Origin: Gammaproteobacteria bacterium
GTDB lineage: Bacteria; Pseudomonadota; Gammaproteobacteria; Pseudomonadales; Azotimanducaceae
Assembly: GCA_026709225.1 (NCBI GenBank)
Contig: JAPOTJ010000055.1
Coordinates: forward strand, 14,826-78,825
DNA: 64,000 nt
Direction of reading: 5' to 3'
The position numbers and the translations under genes were made by a program. Numbering within the stretch: the first letter of the stretch is position 1; each line of letters opens with the position of its first letter. The notes beneath the pieces are model-generated. The model ran no database searches and was not told the origin of the DNA. It saw only the letters and a list, made by a program, of their open reading frames with translations. Shown piece by piece: positions 8,160 through 17,636 of the stretch.

Positions 8160-9815
8160 ATGACAGATCAAGCGCAAGCGACAGGCGCTGCCGCGGCAAA
8201 CTGGGCAGTCTGGTGGCACTCAGGCAAGCCATTGATCTGGCTCAATGCGCTGGCCGTGGCATTGTCCATCTCGGCAGTGGTCGGGCTGCTTGCGCTGCTT
8301 GCGGTGCGCGGGCTCGCCTACTTCTGGCCTGCCGAAGTGCTTGAGTTTGATCATCTTGACAACGGCGCGAAAACGCGGGTGGTCGGCGAGCTTGTGGCGC
8401 GGGAATTCACCGCGTCTGCTGATCAGCATGGTGACACCGAGCAATGGCTGCTCAAAACTGGCAATCGCCGCGCCAACCCACCGGACTTTCGCTGGTATGC
8501 GCGAGCGGAGATGTCCAATGTGCGAGCGCCCCCCGACCTTGTCGTGATCGAGCGGCGAGAATGGGGCAGGGCCTATGGTCGATTGCGCGCCCTCTACGAG
8601 GGTGATGCGCGTGTGGCAAGCGGTGAGCGCGTCTGGCCTGCGATCGAAGCGCGCTACGAGCAGGTGCAGGCGCTGCGCGATGCCGCGGCGACGCTGCAGT
8701 CCACCGGCATCGATGCCATCAACTACGAGCTTGAGGAACTGCGGCTCGATCGTCGCAGGCGCGAGTTCGAGGCCTTGCCGCCGTCGCTCGAACTGGTGTT
8801 TCGTGAGCGCGAACTGAAAGCCCGCTATGCCGAGTACGAAGCGCGTCTTGGCGACATCAATGCCGCGCTCGATCGCGATTCGCTGCATCTCGACATGATG
8901 AATGACGAGATCATTGAATTGCCGCTCGGTGACCTGCTTCGCATATGGCGGCCGAATCAGATGTCGTGGCGCGAGAAACTCAGACATTATTTTGTCGGCG
9001 TTGGCCTCTTCTTGACCGAGGGGCCGCGCGAAGCCAACACTGAAGGTGGCGTGTTTCCGGCGATTTTCGGCACTGCGCTCATGGTCATGCTGATGTCGAT
9101 TGTGGTCACGCCGTTTGGCGTGCTGGCGGCTCTCTATTTGCGCGAGTATGCCCGGCAGGGACCGCTCGTGCGCGTTGTGCGCATTGCTGTGAATAATTTG
9201 GCGGGCGTGCCGAGCATCGTCTACGGTGTCTTTGGGCTTGGCTTTTTCGTGTACTTCATCGGCGGCTCCATTGACGATCTCTTTTACGCGCACGCGGCGC
9301 CGGCGCCCACCTTCGGCACGCCCGGCCTCATTTGGGCTTCGCTGACACTCGCGCTGCTGACCGCGCCCGTGGTGATTGTCGCCACCGAGGAGGGGCTCGC
9401 GAGGATTCCAAGGTCGATTCGCGAGGGCAGCCTCGCGCTCGGCGCCACCAAGGCCGAGACGCTGCTGCGGGTGATTCTGCCGATGGCCAGTCCTTCGATA
9501 CTCACCGGCATCATATTGGCGGTGGCGCGTGCCGCGGGCGAAGTGGCGCCGCTGATGCTCGTCGGTGTCGTCAAACTCGCGCCGACCTTGCCGATCGATG
9601 GGCATTTTCCGTATATTCATCTTGAGCGCAAGTTCATGCACCTCGGATTTCATATCTACGACCTCGGTTTCCAAAGTCCCAACGTGGAGGCGGCGCGCCC
9701 GCTTGTGTTCGCCACAGCCTTGCTGCTCGTCGTGGTGATTCTCCTGCTCAACACCACTGCGATACTGCTTCGTGGCCGTCTTGAGCGACGCTATCGATCA
9801 AGCTACCAGGACTGA
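8160..9815 (+). CDS. pstA: Phosphate ABC transporter permease PstA (long form)
   Basis: This second permease subunit of the Pst importer has about 551 residues, against roughly 300 in E. coli. An N-terminal membrane helix (about 22-50) precedes a soluble insert of some 230 residues, with charged, helical, coiled-coil-like sequence around 150-250. The permease core then follows, with the coupling loop REGSLALGATKAETLLRVI. The long PstA pairs with the long PstC, so the two inserts probably interact outside the membrane. A GTG at 8151, immediately after the pstC stop, is an alternative start in the same frame and adds three residues. Confidence 0.92.
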   Translation: MTDQAQATGAAAANWAVWWHSGKPLIWLNALAVALSISAVVGLLALLAVRGLAYFWPAEVLEFDHLDNGAKTRVVGELVAREFTASADQHGDTEQWLLKTGNRRANPPDFRWYARAEMSNVRAPPDLVVIERREWGRAYGRLRALYEGDARVASGERVWPAIEARYEQVQALRDAAATLQSTGIDAINYELEELRLDRRRREFEALPPSLELVFRERELKARYAEYEARLGDINAALDRDSLHLDMMNDEIIELPLGDLLRIWRPNQMSWREKLRHYFVGVGLFLTEGPREANTEGGVFPAIFGTALMVMLMSIVVTPFGVLAALYLREYARQGPLVRVVRIAVNNLAGVPSIVYGVFGLGFFVYFIGGSIDDLFYAHAAPAPTFGTPGLIWASLTLALLTAPVVIVATEEGLARIPRSIREGSLALGATKAETLLRVILPMASPSILTGIILAVARAAGEVAPLMLVGVVKLAPTLPIDGHFPYIHLERKFMHLGFHIYDLGFQSPNVEAARPLVFATALLLVVVILLLNTTAILLRGRLERRYRSSYQD

Positions 9816-9830
9816 GTCGATCACAATCGC

Positions 9831-10640
9831 ATGTCAGAACAGAAGGCCATCGCATTTCAAACCTCGCCGGCCATGGCGCCCGCCGAGGAGATTTGCCTTG
9901 AAGTGGATAATCTTTCGCTCGCCTACGGCGAGGTTCAGGCACTCACAAACATCTGCCTCGATATTGCCAAGCGCAGCGTGACGGCGTTCATCGGGCCTTC
10001 TGGCTGCGGTAAGTCTTCCTTGCTGCGCTGCTTCAATCGCCTCAACGATCTCATTGACGATGCTAAGATCAAGGGCGAGATCAGACTCGGCGGCAAAAGC
10101 ATCTACGCGCCGGATGCGGAAGTCTCGGAGCTGAGGCGGCGGGTTGGCATGGTGTTTCAGCAGCCCAACCCTTTTCCGAAGTCGATTGCCGACAATGTCG
10201 CCTACGGTCTCAAGCTGCACGGTGCCTTGCCGCAGTCGGAAATTGATGATCGCATTGAAGAATCGCTGCGACGGGCGGCGCTGTGGGACGAGGTGCGAGA
10301 TCGACTCGGAGAGTCCGCGCTCGAATTATCGGGCGGTCAGCAGCAGCGACTTGTGATCGCCCGCGCTATTGCGGTCGAGCCTGATGTCCTGCTGTTGGAC
10401 GAGCCCGCCTCAGCGCTCGACCCGATCTCGACACTGCGCATTGAAGAGCTTATCCAACAACTGAAGGCGAGATATACGGTGGTGATTGTCACCCACAACA
10501 TGCAGCAGGCGGCGCGCGTCTCCGACTACACAGCCTTCCTCTATCTCGGCGAACTGATCGAATACGGCGTCACCCAGGCGATGTTCACGAATCCGCAGGA
10601 CCAGCGCACCGAGGACTACATCACCGGCAGGTACGGTTAG
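9831..10640 (+). CDS. pstB: Phosphate ABC transporter ATPase PstB
   Basis: This ATP-binding subunit of the Pst importer (269 residues) shows every ABC motif. The Walker A is [11 protein letters not shown], the Q-loop lies in [17 protein letters not shown], the signature is LSGGQQQR, the Walker B is [12 protein letters not shown], and the switch histidine is in [10 protein letters not shown]. The [10 protein letters not shown] segment is diagnostic for PstB within the ABC superfamily. The gene lies 15 bp after pstA and 7 bp before phoU, in one transcript. Confidence 0.96.
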   Translation: MSEQKAIAFQTSPAMAPAEEICLEVDNLSLAYGEVQALTNICLDIAKRSVTAFIGPSGCGKSSLLRCFNRLNDLIDDAKIKGEIRLGGKSIYAPDAEVSELRRRVGMVFQQPNPFPKSIADNVAYGLKLHGALPQSEIDDRIEESLRRAALWDEVRDRLGESALELSGGQQQRLVIARAIAVEPDVLLLDEPASALDPISTLRIEELIQQLKARYTVVIVTHNMQQAARVSDYTAFLYLGELIEYGVTQAMFTNPQDQRTEDYITGRYG

Positions 10641-10647
10641 TGCTCCC

Positions 10648-11328
10648 ATGAACCGACACATTTCAGAGCAGTTCGACGCCGAGCTTGAGCAGGTTCGGCT
10701 ACTGATGATGGAGATGGGCGGGCTCGTGACGCGCCAGGTCGAGGCCTCGGTGCAGGCGTTTGTCAGTCACGACTCCGCCGGCGCCGCCGAAGTGCTTGGC
10801 AACGAGCAAGAGGTCAATCGTTTGGAACTGGTGATCGATGATCAATGTGTACGCACTATCGCGCTCAGGCAGCCAGCCGCGCGCGACCTTCGCTTTCTCG
10901 TCAGTATTATGAAAGCCGGTACGGATCTGGAGCGTGCCGGCGACGAGACGGCGCGCATCGCCAAATTGACCGACAAGGTCTCGTCGCTCTCGCTTGCTGC
11001 GGACGACTATACGGATTTGAGGCGTATGGGCGCATTGGTCAGCAGTATGTTGCGCGAGTCGCTCGATGCGTTTGCGCGCATGAGCACGGGGGTTGCGCAC
11101 GAAGTGATTGCAGCTGATGCCGAGGTGGATTCGCTATACAGCCAAGTTGAATCGGCGCTGTCTGATCATGCCCTGTGCCAGCCTATTGAGATTGAGCGAG
11201 CCTTTCCTGCCGTCTGGGTGGCGCGCTCGCTTGAGCGTATTGGCGATCATGCCAAGAACATTGGTGAACATCTCATCTATCTGATTGATGGCACAGATGT
11301 GCGGCATTCGAGCCCACCGAGCGCGTGA
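10648..11328 (+). CDS. phoU: Phosphate transport system regulator PhoU
   Basis: This cytoplasmic helical protein of 226 residues couples the Pst transporter to PhoR and dampens signalling when phosphate is sufficient. It consists of two PhoU three-helix repeats (about 10-100 and 115-215). The metal-binding type motifs are seen as ERAGDETARI and ERIGDHAKNIGEH. The N-terminal segment MNRHISEQFDAELEQVR is typical of the family. This is the last gene of the seven-gene operon. A stem-loop overlaps its stop codon, and a stem-loop array follows. Confidence 0.95.
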   Translation: MNRHISEQFDAELEQVRLLMMEMGGLVTRQVEASVQAFVSHDSAGAAEVLGNEQEVNRLELVIDDQCVRTIALRQPAARDLRFLVSIMKAGTDLERAGDETARIAKLTDKVSSLSLAADDYTDLRRMGALVSSMLRESLDAFARMSTGVAHEVIAADAEVDSLYSQVESALSDHALCQPIEIERAFPAVWVARSLERIGDHAKNIGEHLIYLIDGTDVRHSSPPSA

Positions 11329-11339
11329 ACTGCGCTCGG
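11317..11339 (+). terminator. Stem-loop over the phoU stop codon
   Basis: CCGAGCGC pairs with GCGCTCGG around a 7-base loop that contains the phoU stop codon. No T-tract follows, so it is not a standard intrinsic terminator. It may stabilise the 3' end of the pho operon mRNA, or simply be the first member of the stem-loop series downstream. Confidence 0.4.
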
Positions 11340-11355
11340 CGCGTCACTAAGTATG

Positions 11356-11574
11356 GTCTGAACAAGTCCATCCTTGGACTTGTTCAGACTTGCAAAGCTT
11401 CAATTGCGATTGAAGCTTTGCTCGCGAATTCAATGCCTTACGGCACTGAATTCATCGGGCACTTCCTTGTGCCCGACCCTGCGGGCGGCTGAGCCTTGCA
11501 TCTTTGCTCCTGCAAAGATGTCGGCGGCACATCCATGTGCCGCTAGGGAAACTCTGTTGTTCAGAGTTTCCCTA
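11356..11574. repeat. Array of seven distinct stem-loops between phoU and lysR
   Basis: Seven near-perfect inverted repeats lie almost end to end: 11356-11389 (15 bp stem, TCCT loop), 11392-11421 (13 bp, TGCG), 11426-11453 (12 bp with one mismatch, TTAC), 11455-11476 (8 bp, 6-base loop), 11499-11520 (9 bp, TCCT), 11524-11543 (9 bp, CC) and 11544-11574 (13 bp, TTGTT). Gaps are 0-5 bases, apart from 22 bases between the fourth and fifth. The stems differ in sequence, so this is neither a CRISPR nor a simple tandem repeat. The last arm contains the stop codon of the convergent lysR gene. The function is unknown; a bidirectional transcription boundary or a mobile non-coding element are possibilities. 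Confidence 0.9.
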
Positions 11575-12492
11575 ACAGGTCGCAATCTTTGTCAAGATTT
11601 GCTTGAATCGCTTGAGTGGCGGGGTTGCCTCGGATGCGCGCCGTGATACGGTGCCAGCCTCAAGATGGCACTGGAAGGCGTTCACTGGCACCACCTTCAA
11701 GGGTGGGTTGTACCGGCCGCGAGTGACGGCGGAGCAGAGGTAAGCGAGATAGGGACCGGCTTGCATCAGCGCCAGGGACAGCGTGCTTGAACGCAGGACG
11801 GTCTCGACGCGCCTTCCGGTGTGCATCTCAAGCTCGCGGAAGACCTTGTCTAGCGAGGGCAACGGGTCTTGCGAGCCGCCATGCGCGTCGAAGTCATAGT
11901 CGATCCACGGGTATTCAATGAGGTCGTGGAAGTTTGGGCGCTCAATTTCATGAATTGGGTGGCGCTCGTGGGCGACGACGTTGAAGTGCATGACAGTGGC
12001 AGGTTCACGGCTGAGGAAGTTCGGCAACGGGGAGTCATTCATGAATACGCCGCAGTGCAGGTCGATCACGCCTTCGCGCAGCATCTCGATACCTTCGCGG
12101 TAGGTCTTGGTAGTGAGCACGAGCTCAATGCCCGGTAAATCACGCTGAAACTCTGCGATCACCTGTGGGATGATCACTTGCATCCACACTGGCGTCGCGC
12201 TGACGTGTAAGGTGCCAGCAATGCCACCGAGGAGCGCGTTTACTTCGTTGTCGGCCTTGTCGAGTTCATGCAGGAGATGCTGCGCCCTCTCAACGACAAA
12301 GGCACCGTAGGGTGTGAGACGAACGCCTCGTTGGATGCGCTCGAATAGCTGCCCTTGAAACTGCTCTTCGAGTCTTGCGATGATTCGTGACAGGCCGGGC
12401 TGCGAGACATGTAGTTTCTCGGCGGCAACATTCACCTTGCCCTCGCGGGCGAGGGTGATCAATCGAATCAAGTCATTGCGTCGATCAAACAC
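11572..12492 (-). CDS. LysR-family transcriptional regulator
   Basis: This 306-residue LysR-type regulator has an N-terminal winged helix-turn-helix (about 5-65, with VNVAAEKLHVSQPGLSRII) and a periplasmic-binding-like effector domain (about 90-295). No divergent target operon is adjacent. The upstream 280 bp hold no gene, so its regulon cannot be inferred from context, and the effector is unknown. The final codons and the stop lie inside the last stem-loop of the neighbouring array, so its C-terminus may have been shaped by that element. Confidence 0.9.
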   Translation of the reverse strand: MFDRRNDLIRLITLAREGKVNVAAEKLHVSQPGLSRIIARLEEQFQGQLFERIQRGVRLTPYGAFVVERAQHLLHELDKADNEVNALLGGIAGTLHVSATPVWMQVIIPQVIAEFQRDLPGIELVLTTKTYREGIEMLREGVIDLHCGVFMNDSPLPNFLSREPATVMHFNVVAHERHPIHEIERPNFHDLIEYPWIDYDFDAHGGSQDPLPSLDKVFRELEMHTGRRVETVLRSSTLSLALMQAGPYLAYLCSAVTRGRYNPPLKVVPVNAFQCHLEAGTVSRRASEATPPLKRFKQILTKIATC

Positions 12493-12774
12493 GTTGGGAG
12501 CCGGATACAGCCGGTCGGATGGCCTATGTGCTCAATACTAGCGACTTACTTCTAACTTGAATAATGACACTAGCTTTTGTATCTATAACCTATAGGCATA
12601 TTAGGATTCTGAGCCGTGCTTCCCTGCAACCTGATCGTGTGAAATCGGTCATTTCCCCATCGTGCTGGAGTTGCGGAGGAGGCACATGCGGGCGCCCGCA
12701 AGGCACAGAGCAAGATGGTGTTTGTTTTATACGAGCCGCAGCGCCGCCGCTAGCGACGGGACGCAAGAACGCCG
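12493..12774. other. Intergenic region upstream of lysR
   Basis: No convincing gene is present in this 282-bp stretch between the start of lysR and the end of the DUF349 gene. The part next to lysR (about 12535-12615) is AT-richer than the surroundings and contains the palindrome CCTATAGG, so the lysR promoter and autoregulatory site probably lie there. The rest resembles neither coding sequence nor a structured RNA. Confidence 0.45.
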
Positions 12775-15504
12775 CTATGCCGTCAGTTCTTTGACTGCGG
12801 AAAAGAAGCGAGCGTTCAGTTGCTTGCCAGCGGCCGCAACCGGTCCGGCGCGGCACCAGTCGCGCGCAACTTCGGTTGGGTCTTGTTGCTCGATCTGCGT
12901 GCCGCTCGCGCCTCGATTGATGCGCTCTACTTGAATCTTGAGGCGCAGCGCCTTGTCTTCGGGCGGTGATTCGCGTTCGAGATAAATGTCGAGCATGACG
13001 CACATGCGCCTGCGCTCGGCGAGGCTGGCCTCAAGGTCGGCCTCCGTCAATTGCCCCGCGTGCGCGTCTTGCAATCGCGCAAGCCGAGCAAGCGACGCTT
13101 TGCCGAAGAGCCGCGCCGATATTTCGGTCAGTGTCGCGAGGGCTGTAGTATCAATCGCTTCGCCTTGCAGTAGTGACTGCTCGGCATCGCCAAGGCCGCT
13201 ATCAATCTGCTCGGCAAGGTCGAGCAATTCAAGCTGTCGCGCCGCATCGCCTTCGCGCAATAGCTGCCGGTAGCGCCGCGAAAGGTCTCGCCACTTGGCA
13301 TCAATGCGCTTGAAGGATTCACCGCGCATGTCCTTGAATGCCTCCCACTCATTACTGAACTGTGACATCTCGCTCGGCGTCGCGGTTTGCGCCTGTACAT
13401 TCGCAAGCGTCAGCTCGAGTCTCTGTATCAGTTCGTGCGCCCTGCTGAGCCGATCCTGATAGGCCTCGTTCTCCTGAGTCTTCACCGTCCGGCGCTGCGA
13501 ATACACCTGATCGCATAGTCCGCGAAACTCTTTCCAAAGCTTGCGGTTGGCGGAATAGCTCATGGCGCCGACTTCACGCCAGCGCGCTTGAATGGCGGTG
13601 GTACCCTCGACGAGGCGCTCGGTGGATGTGGTGGACTCAAGCAGTGCGCGTAGCTCGGAAATGAGCCCTCGCGCCTTGACCTCGCTGCCTTTCCAATGCC
13701 CTGACAAGCGCGAAAACAGATCATCGCAGAGGCTATCGAATCGCTTCTGAAGCGCTTTCACCTTGGCTCGCTCCACCGGATAGGCGTCGCGCCATTCGTT
13801 GCGCGCAGTGCGCAGAATCTGATCGACGGATTTCCAATTAGGGTTTTTCCAGTCCTTTTGCTCAATGTAGCGCTCAAGGTCTTCGCAGATCTGCTTGCGC
13901 GTCGCGAGATTGCGCTTGCGAAGCTCGGCCTGCTGCCCGAAGTGCTCGCGGCACGGCGCGTAGGCGGATTCGGCGAGGCGTTCGAAGCGTCGCCGCAATT
14001 CATGATCGCGCGCACCGCTGAACGGGCCGGTCGCCTTCCATTCTTCGCGCAGCAAGCGAATATGGTCCACTTGCTCATCCGATGGCAGCGGGTTCTCAGC
14101 GATTTCCGCCATGCGCTCGCACAGGGACTCGCGTTTCGGCGTCGCAGCATATGCCTGCCAATCGCGCAGTCGCTGTATATCCTTGTCGGTATCGCGCAAG
14201 CGCTTCCACAGTTTCCGTGCTCGCGATTGACTCAGCAGGCGAAGCGTGTCGCCGCATTCGCGTCGCAAATCGCTTGCTTTGCCAAGACGCCCAAGCTCGA
14301 TTTCAGATTTGAGCGTCGCCGCCGTCTCATCAAAGCGTGTTAGCAGTTCGCGTTCGAGGGCATCGGTCGCCGCGCTGTAGTCGCTTGCGGCGCGCAGCCA
14401 GGCATTGAGATTGGCCGAGAGTGCGGCGTTGACCCGGTGCGTAAAGGACTCGAGGCGCTTCCTCATGGAGGCGAGCTGGCCCGCCTGCTGCCAGATCTGA
14501 CGGTAGTCGTCAATGTGCTTCGGGGCGTTGAATGTCGGCGGCGCATCTTGCAGCAGCGCTTCGATGTGCTCGGTTTCTTCTGGTGAAAGCGCTTCGACCC
14601 GGACGAGTCGGTTCTTCTCAGGTTGCGGTACGTCGCGGGCGCGCGCCGAAGGCGTCTCGGTCTGCTCGCTTTGCTCGGAGCGAACATGCGATTCTTTCGA
14701 TCTGCGCGCCTTGGCGACTTCCATTGCGTGCGTATATGGCTTGCTGCCGGCAAGGCGAGGGAATGCCGTGCGCAGTTGCGGACAGGCATCGAGCGCATGA
14801 TCGCGCGCGGATTCGCACTCCTGCCATTCCTGTTCGATGATGTTCAACCGCGCATCAAAGGTGCGATCCATTGGCATGCGCGACAGTTCCTCAATGCGCG
14901 CCGCAATGTCTTCGGCACGGGTGTTGGCCTCAAGCAGAGTTCGGCGCGTGCTGCGAATCCGGTCGAGGCGCGTTCGCGCGGCGCGGTAGACGTTCTTGTC
15001 GCGGTTCTTGGCCTTGCCCGCGAGGTCGTTCAGGATGGCTTCGGTCGTAACCAAGTCGGCTGCGGCGCGGCGCACCCCCGCATGGCTCGCTTCGCACGCG
15101 ACGGCGGCCAGGCTCGCTTCGTCTAGGGTATCGAGCAGCGGCGCCGCGCTTGCTTCATCTCGAATCGCGCGAACAAAGGCGAGCTTGACAGGCACCGACT
15201 CGAAGAGCGCATCCACCTGCTCGCTGTTCCCTTGGTGCATCAGGCGCGCGATGGCGTTGGCCGCGGCGCGCGCGAGTTCGGCATCTTTCGTCAGCAGGTC
15301 GGTGAGGATGCCGAGGTCGTCAAGCTTGGCGATGGCGGCGAGTCGAATAGATCGATCATAGGACTCGCTTGTATGCGCGAGTTCGGCCAGGTCTTTGCGA
15401 TAGATCGATACATCGTCCGGCTCGAGCGATTCAATGCGTGCGGCGATAGCCGGCGCCGAGCCGCCACTCAAGTTGACACGATTGCGAAACCGCCGGGAGA
15501 TCAT
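12775..15504 (-). CDS. DUF349-repeat protein
   Basis: This large helical protein of about 909 residues is built of repeated DUF349 units, visible as recurrent W-(K/R)-x-x-G/R patterns such as REEWKATGPFSGARDHELRRR and ARWREVGAMSYSANRKLWKEF (each quoted in part). It is charged, rich in Arg and Glu, and has no signal peptide or membrane segment. Proteins of this type are widespread in Gammaproteobacteria. Their molecular role is not established, so I assign none. I prefer the ATG at 15504; an upstream in-frame ATG at 15528 would add eight residues. It is divergent from the acyl-CoA dehydrogenase gene. Confidence 0.85.
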   Translation of the reverse strand: MISRRFRNRVNLSGGSAPAIAARIESLEPDDVSIYRKDLAELAHTSESYDRSIRLAAIAKLDDLGILTDLLTKDAELARAAANAIARLMHQGNSEQVDALFESVPVKLAFVRAIRDEASAAPLLDTLDEASLAAVACEASHAGVRRAAADLVTTEAILNDLAGKAKNRDKNVYRAARTRLDRIRSTRRTLLEANTRAEDIAARIEELSRMPMDRTFDARLNIIEQEWQECESARDHALDACPQLRTAFPRLAGSKPYTHAMEVAKARRSKESHVRSEQSEQTETPSARARDVPQPEKNRLVRVEALSPEETEHIEALLQDAPPTFNAPKHIDDYRQIWQQAGQLASMRKRLESFTHRVNAALSANLNAWLRAASDYSAATDALERELLTRFDETAATLKSEIELGRLGKASDLRRECGDTLRLLSQSRARKLWKRLRDTDKDIQRLRDWQAYAATPKRESLCERMAEIAENPLPSDEQVDHIRLLREEWKATGPFSGARDHELRRRFERLAESAYAPCREHFGQQAELRKRNLATRKQICEDLERYIEQKDWKNPNWKSVDQILRTARNEWRDAYPVERAKVKALQKRFDSLCDDLFSRLSGHWKGSEVKARGLISELRALLESTTSTERLVEGTTAIQARWREVGAMSYSANRKLWKEFRGLCDQVYSQRRTVKTQENEAYQDRLSRAHELIQRLELTLANVQAQTATPSEMSQFSNEWEAFKDMRGESFKRIDAKWRDLSRRYRQLLREGDAARQLELLDLAEQIDSGLGDAEQSLLQGEAIDTTALATLTEISARLFGKASLARLARLQDAHAGQLTEADLEASLAERRRMCVMLDIYLERESPPEDKALRLKIQVERINRGASGTQIEQQDPTEVARDWCRAGPVAAAGKQLNARFFSAVKELTA

Positions 15505-15599
15505 CGATATTGCAGTTTGATGCAGCAATATATTCTCGCACGCTGTTCGGTATCATGCGCTGTTCGCTATCAATCGCGACAGAGGACAGGTGTGCCGCA

Positions 15600-16730
15600 A
15601 TGGATTTTTCATTGAGCGAGGAACAGACGCTGCTTGCGGAGAGCTTGCAGCGCTATGTGCAAAACGAATATCAATTTGAAACCCGCCAGCAGATCGCCGC
15701 CACGCCCGAAGGGATGGACAAGCGCAACTGGCGCAAGTTTGGCGAACTCGGCTGGCTCGGCATGATGTTCAGCGAAGCGGACGGCGGCTATGGCGGCTCT
15801 GCCGTTGATCTCATGGTCATCATGGAACAGGTCGGCAAGGGATTGATCCTCGAGCCGTTCCTGTCCTCGCTTGTCCTTGCTGGCGGACTCATCGCCAAGG
15901 CGGGCAACGACGAACAAAAAGAGCGCTGGCTTGCCCCCATGATCGAAGGCGACCTGATCGGCTGCTTCGCTTTCGCTGAAAAACAGTCGAGGTTCAACCT
16001 TCATGATGTTTCGGCGACCGCGCAAACGACAGCGAGCGGGTATGCCTTGAACGGCAGCAAGGCGGTCGTGCTCGGTGCGCCCAACGCCGATCTGATCGTC
16101 GTGAGCGCGCGCACGAGCGGCGATGTGCGTGATGCCGAAGGCGTGAGCTTGTTTGTGGTGACGCCGAACGCCGCTGGCGTGACGCTCACCGACTACGTGA
16201 CCGTTGACGGCGGGCGCGCTGCCGAAGTTGCTTTCGAGAATGTCGAGCTTGGCGCCGATGCCCTGCTTGGCGAGATCGGCGCGGCCTCGTCCGTCATCGA
16301 GCGGGTGGTGGATGAAGCGCTGCTCGCTGTCGGTGCCGAGGCTGTTGGCGCCATGGAAGTGCTCTACAAGGCGACCGTCGAGTATGCGAAGCAGCGCAAG
16401 CAGTTCGGCGTGCCGATTGGGTCTTTCCAAGTGCTGCAGCACCGCATGGTGGACATGTTCATGGCGCATGAGCAAGCCAAGTCGCTCATGTACATGGCGG
16501 CCATCAGGCTTGATGAGGACGATGCGGCCGAGGCGCGCAAGGCGGCGTCCGCGTTCAAGGTGCAGGTCGGCAAATCTGGCCGCGCGGTAGGGCAGGGCGC
16601 GGTGCAAATCCACGGCGGCATGGGCATGACCGACGAGCTCAACATCGGCCATTATTTCAAGCGATTGACCGTGATCGAGACGTTGTTTGGCAATACTGAC
16701 CATCACCTGAAGCGCTTCGCATCGATCTGA
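15600..16730 (+). CDS. Acyl-CoA dehydrogenase
   Basis: This FAD-dependent acyl-CoA dehydrogenase (376 residues) introduces the alpha-beta double bond in acyl-CoA thioesters. The order is a helical N-domain starting DFSLSEEQTLLAES, a beta domain with CFAFAEKQSRFN, and a C-domain with YAKQRKQFGVPIGSFQ and the dimer/FAD motif QIHGGMGMTDE. The start at 15600 has AGGACAGG upstream and matches the family start, whereas the frame extends further upstream without support. The chain-length preference is unknown. Neighbouring P450, dehydrogenase and hydrolase genes suggest breakdown of a lipid or terpenoid-like substrate. Confidence 0.93.
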   Translation: MDFSLSEEQTLLAESLQRYVQNEYQFETRQQIAATPEGMDKRNWRKFGELGWLGMMFSEADGGYGGSAVDLMVIMEQVGKGLILEPFLSSLVLAGGLIAKAGNDEQKERWLAPMIEGDLIGCFAFAEKQSRFNLHDVSATAQTTASGYALNGSKAVVLGAPNADLIVVSARTSGDVRDAEGVSLFVVTPNAAGVTLTDYVTVDGGRAAEVAFENVELGADALLGEIGAASSVIERVVDEALLAVGAEAVGAMEVLYKATVEYAKQRKQFGVPIGSFQVLQHRMVDMFMAHEQAKSLMYMAAIRLDEDDAAEARKAASAFKVQVGKSGRAVGQGAVQIHGGMGMTDELNIGHYFKRLTVIETLFGNTDHHLKRFASI

Positions 16731-16748
16731 TTCGTCGCGGAACCGAAG

Positions 16749-17636
16749 GTGCCGCGTTGGCAGCGAAACCCCGAGCCGGAAGTGCCGGCGTGGTTTTGGC
16801 GCGCCGTCGATACGCCGTCGCGCGAGGCGTGCGTGCTGGTGGACGAATGCGACATCGTCTACCGCTCTTGGGGCGATGCTTCGAAGCCGCCAATTCTTTT
16901 GGTGCACGGCATGATGGCGCATTCGCGCTGGTGGGACTTCGTCGCGCCGCAATTGACCGACGACTGGTTTGTCACCGCGATTGACCTCGGCGGCATGGGC
17001 GATTCGGACTTTCGCCACGACTATTCGGGCGATACCTTTGCGAGCGAGATCAAGTCTGTGTGCGATGCCGCCGGACTCGATGAGCGTGTCGTCCTCGTTG
17101 CGCACAGCTTCGGCGGCGCCATGTCTATCAAGGCGGTCAATCGCTATCCTGATCGCTTCGCAGCCTTGGTGCTGGTGGATTCTGGACTGCGCGCGCCCGA
17201 TGAAGGCGAGCCGGAACGTCCGAGCCTGCGAGGCAGCGGCGCCTATCCTGATCGCGCGAGCGCCGAGGCGAGATTCCGTGTGCAGCCGCCGCAGGAAGTG
17301 CGTGCGCCCTATACCGCGCGCTATATCGCCAGCCAGTCCTTGATGCCTGTTGACGGCGGTTGGGCGTGGAAGTTTGATGATGACCTGCTCGGCGCACGGT
17401 CAGGTCTGGCGCTTGCGGCTGGCGAAGTGTCCTCCTTGCATCTGCCCGTCGCGCTTCTCTATGGCGAAGACAGCTCGCACTGCTCGGCGCGCACTGTCGA
17501 GTACATGCGCGAGCTGATACCTGGGACGTTCTTGGCGAGAGGCATCGCGGATGCCCAGCATCATGTCTTTCTTGATCAGCCAGAGGCGTTTGTATGCACG
17601 TTGCGAGAGACGCTGGCGGGCCTCACCTCGTCCTAA
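16749..17636 (+). CDS. Alpha/beta hydrolase
   Basis: This single-domain alpha/beta hydrolase has 295 residues. The oxyanion region is LLVHGMMAHSRWW (about 50-62), the nucleophile elbow is VAHSFGGAMS (Ser about 120), an acidic residue lies in YGEDSSHCS, and the catalytic histidine in DAQHHVFLDQP. The substrate is not predictable. The gene starts with GTG 18 bp after the acyl-CoA dehydrogenase, so the two are probably cotranscribed. Its 3' end overlaps the convergent P450 gene by 14 bp. Confidence 0.9.
   Translation: MPRWQRNPEPEVPAWFWRAVDTPSREACVLVDECDIVYRSWGDASKPPILLVHGMMAHSRWWDFVAPQLTDDWFVTAIDLGGMGDSDFRHDYSGDTFASEIKSVCDAAGLDERVVLVAHSFGGAMSIKAVNRYPDRFAALVLVDSGLRAPDEGEPERPSLRGSGAYPDRASAEARFRVQPPQEVRAPYTARYIASQSLMPVDGGWAWKFDDDLLGARSGLALAAGEVSSLHLPVALLYGEDSSHCSARTVEYMRELIPGTFLARGIADAQHHVFLDQPEAFVCTLRETLAGLTSS

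Noticed and set aside
8220-9674. A 484-codon open frame on the minus strand
   Set aside because: It is antisense to pstA, with shadow-type composition and no family features; pstA is certain.
11356-11574. CRISPR array or REP cluster
   Set aside because: The units are inverted repeats with mutually different stems and no uniform spacer length. A CRISPR needs one conserved direct repeat, and no cas gene is present.
12564-12794. A small plus-strand gene upstream of lysR
   Set aside because: The frame has no ribosome-binding site, an unlikely composition, and overlaps the end of the DUF349 gene.
15609-17105. A 498-codon open frame on the minus strand
   Set aside because: It covers the acyl-CoA dehydrogenase and part of the hydrolase on the other strand and has the Arg/His-rich composition of an antisense shadow.
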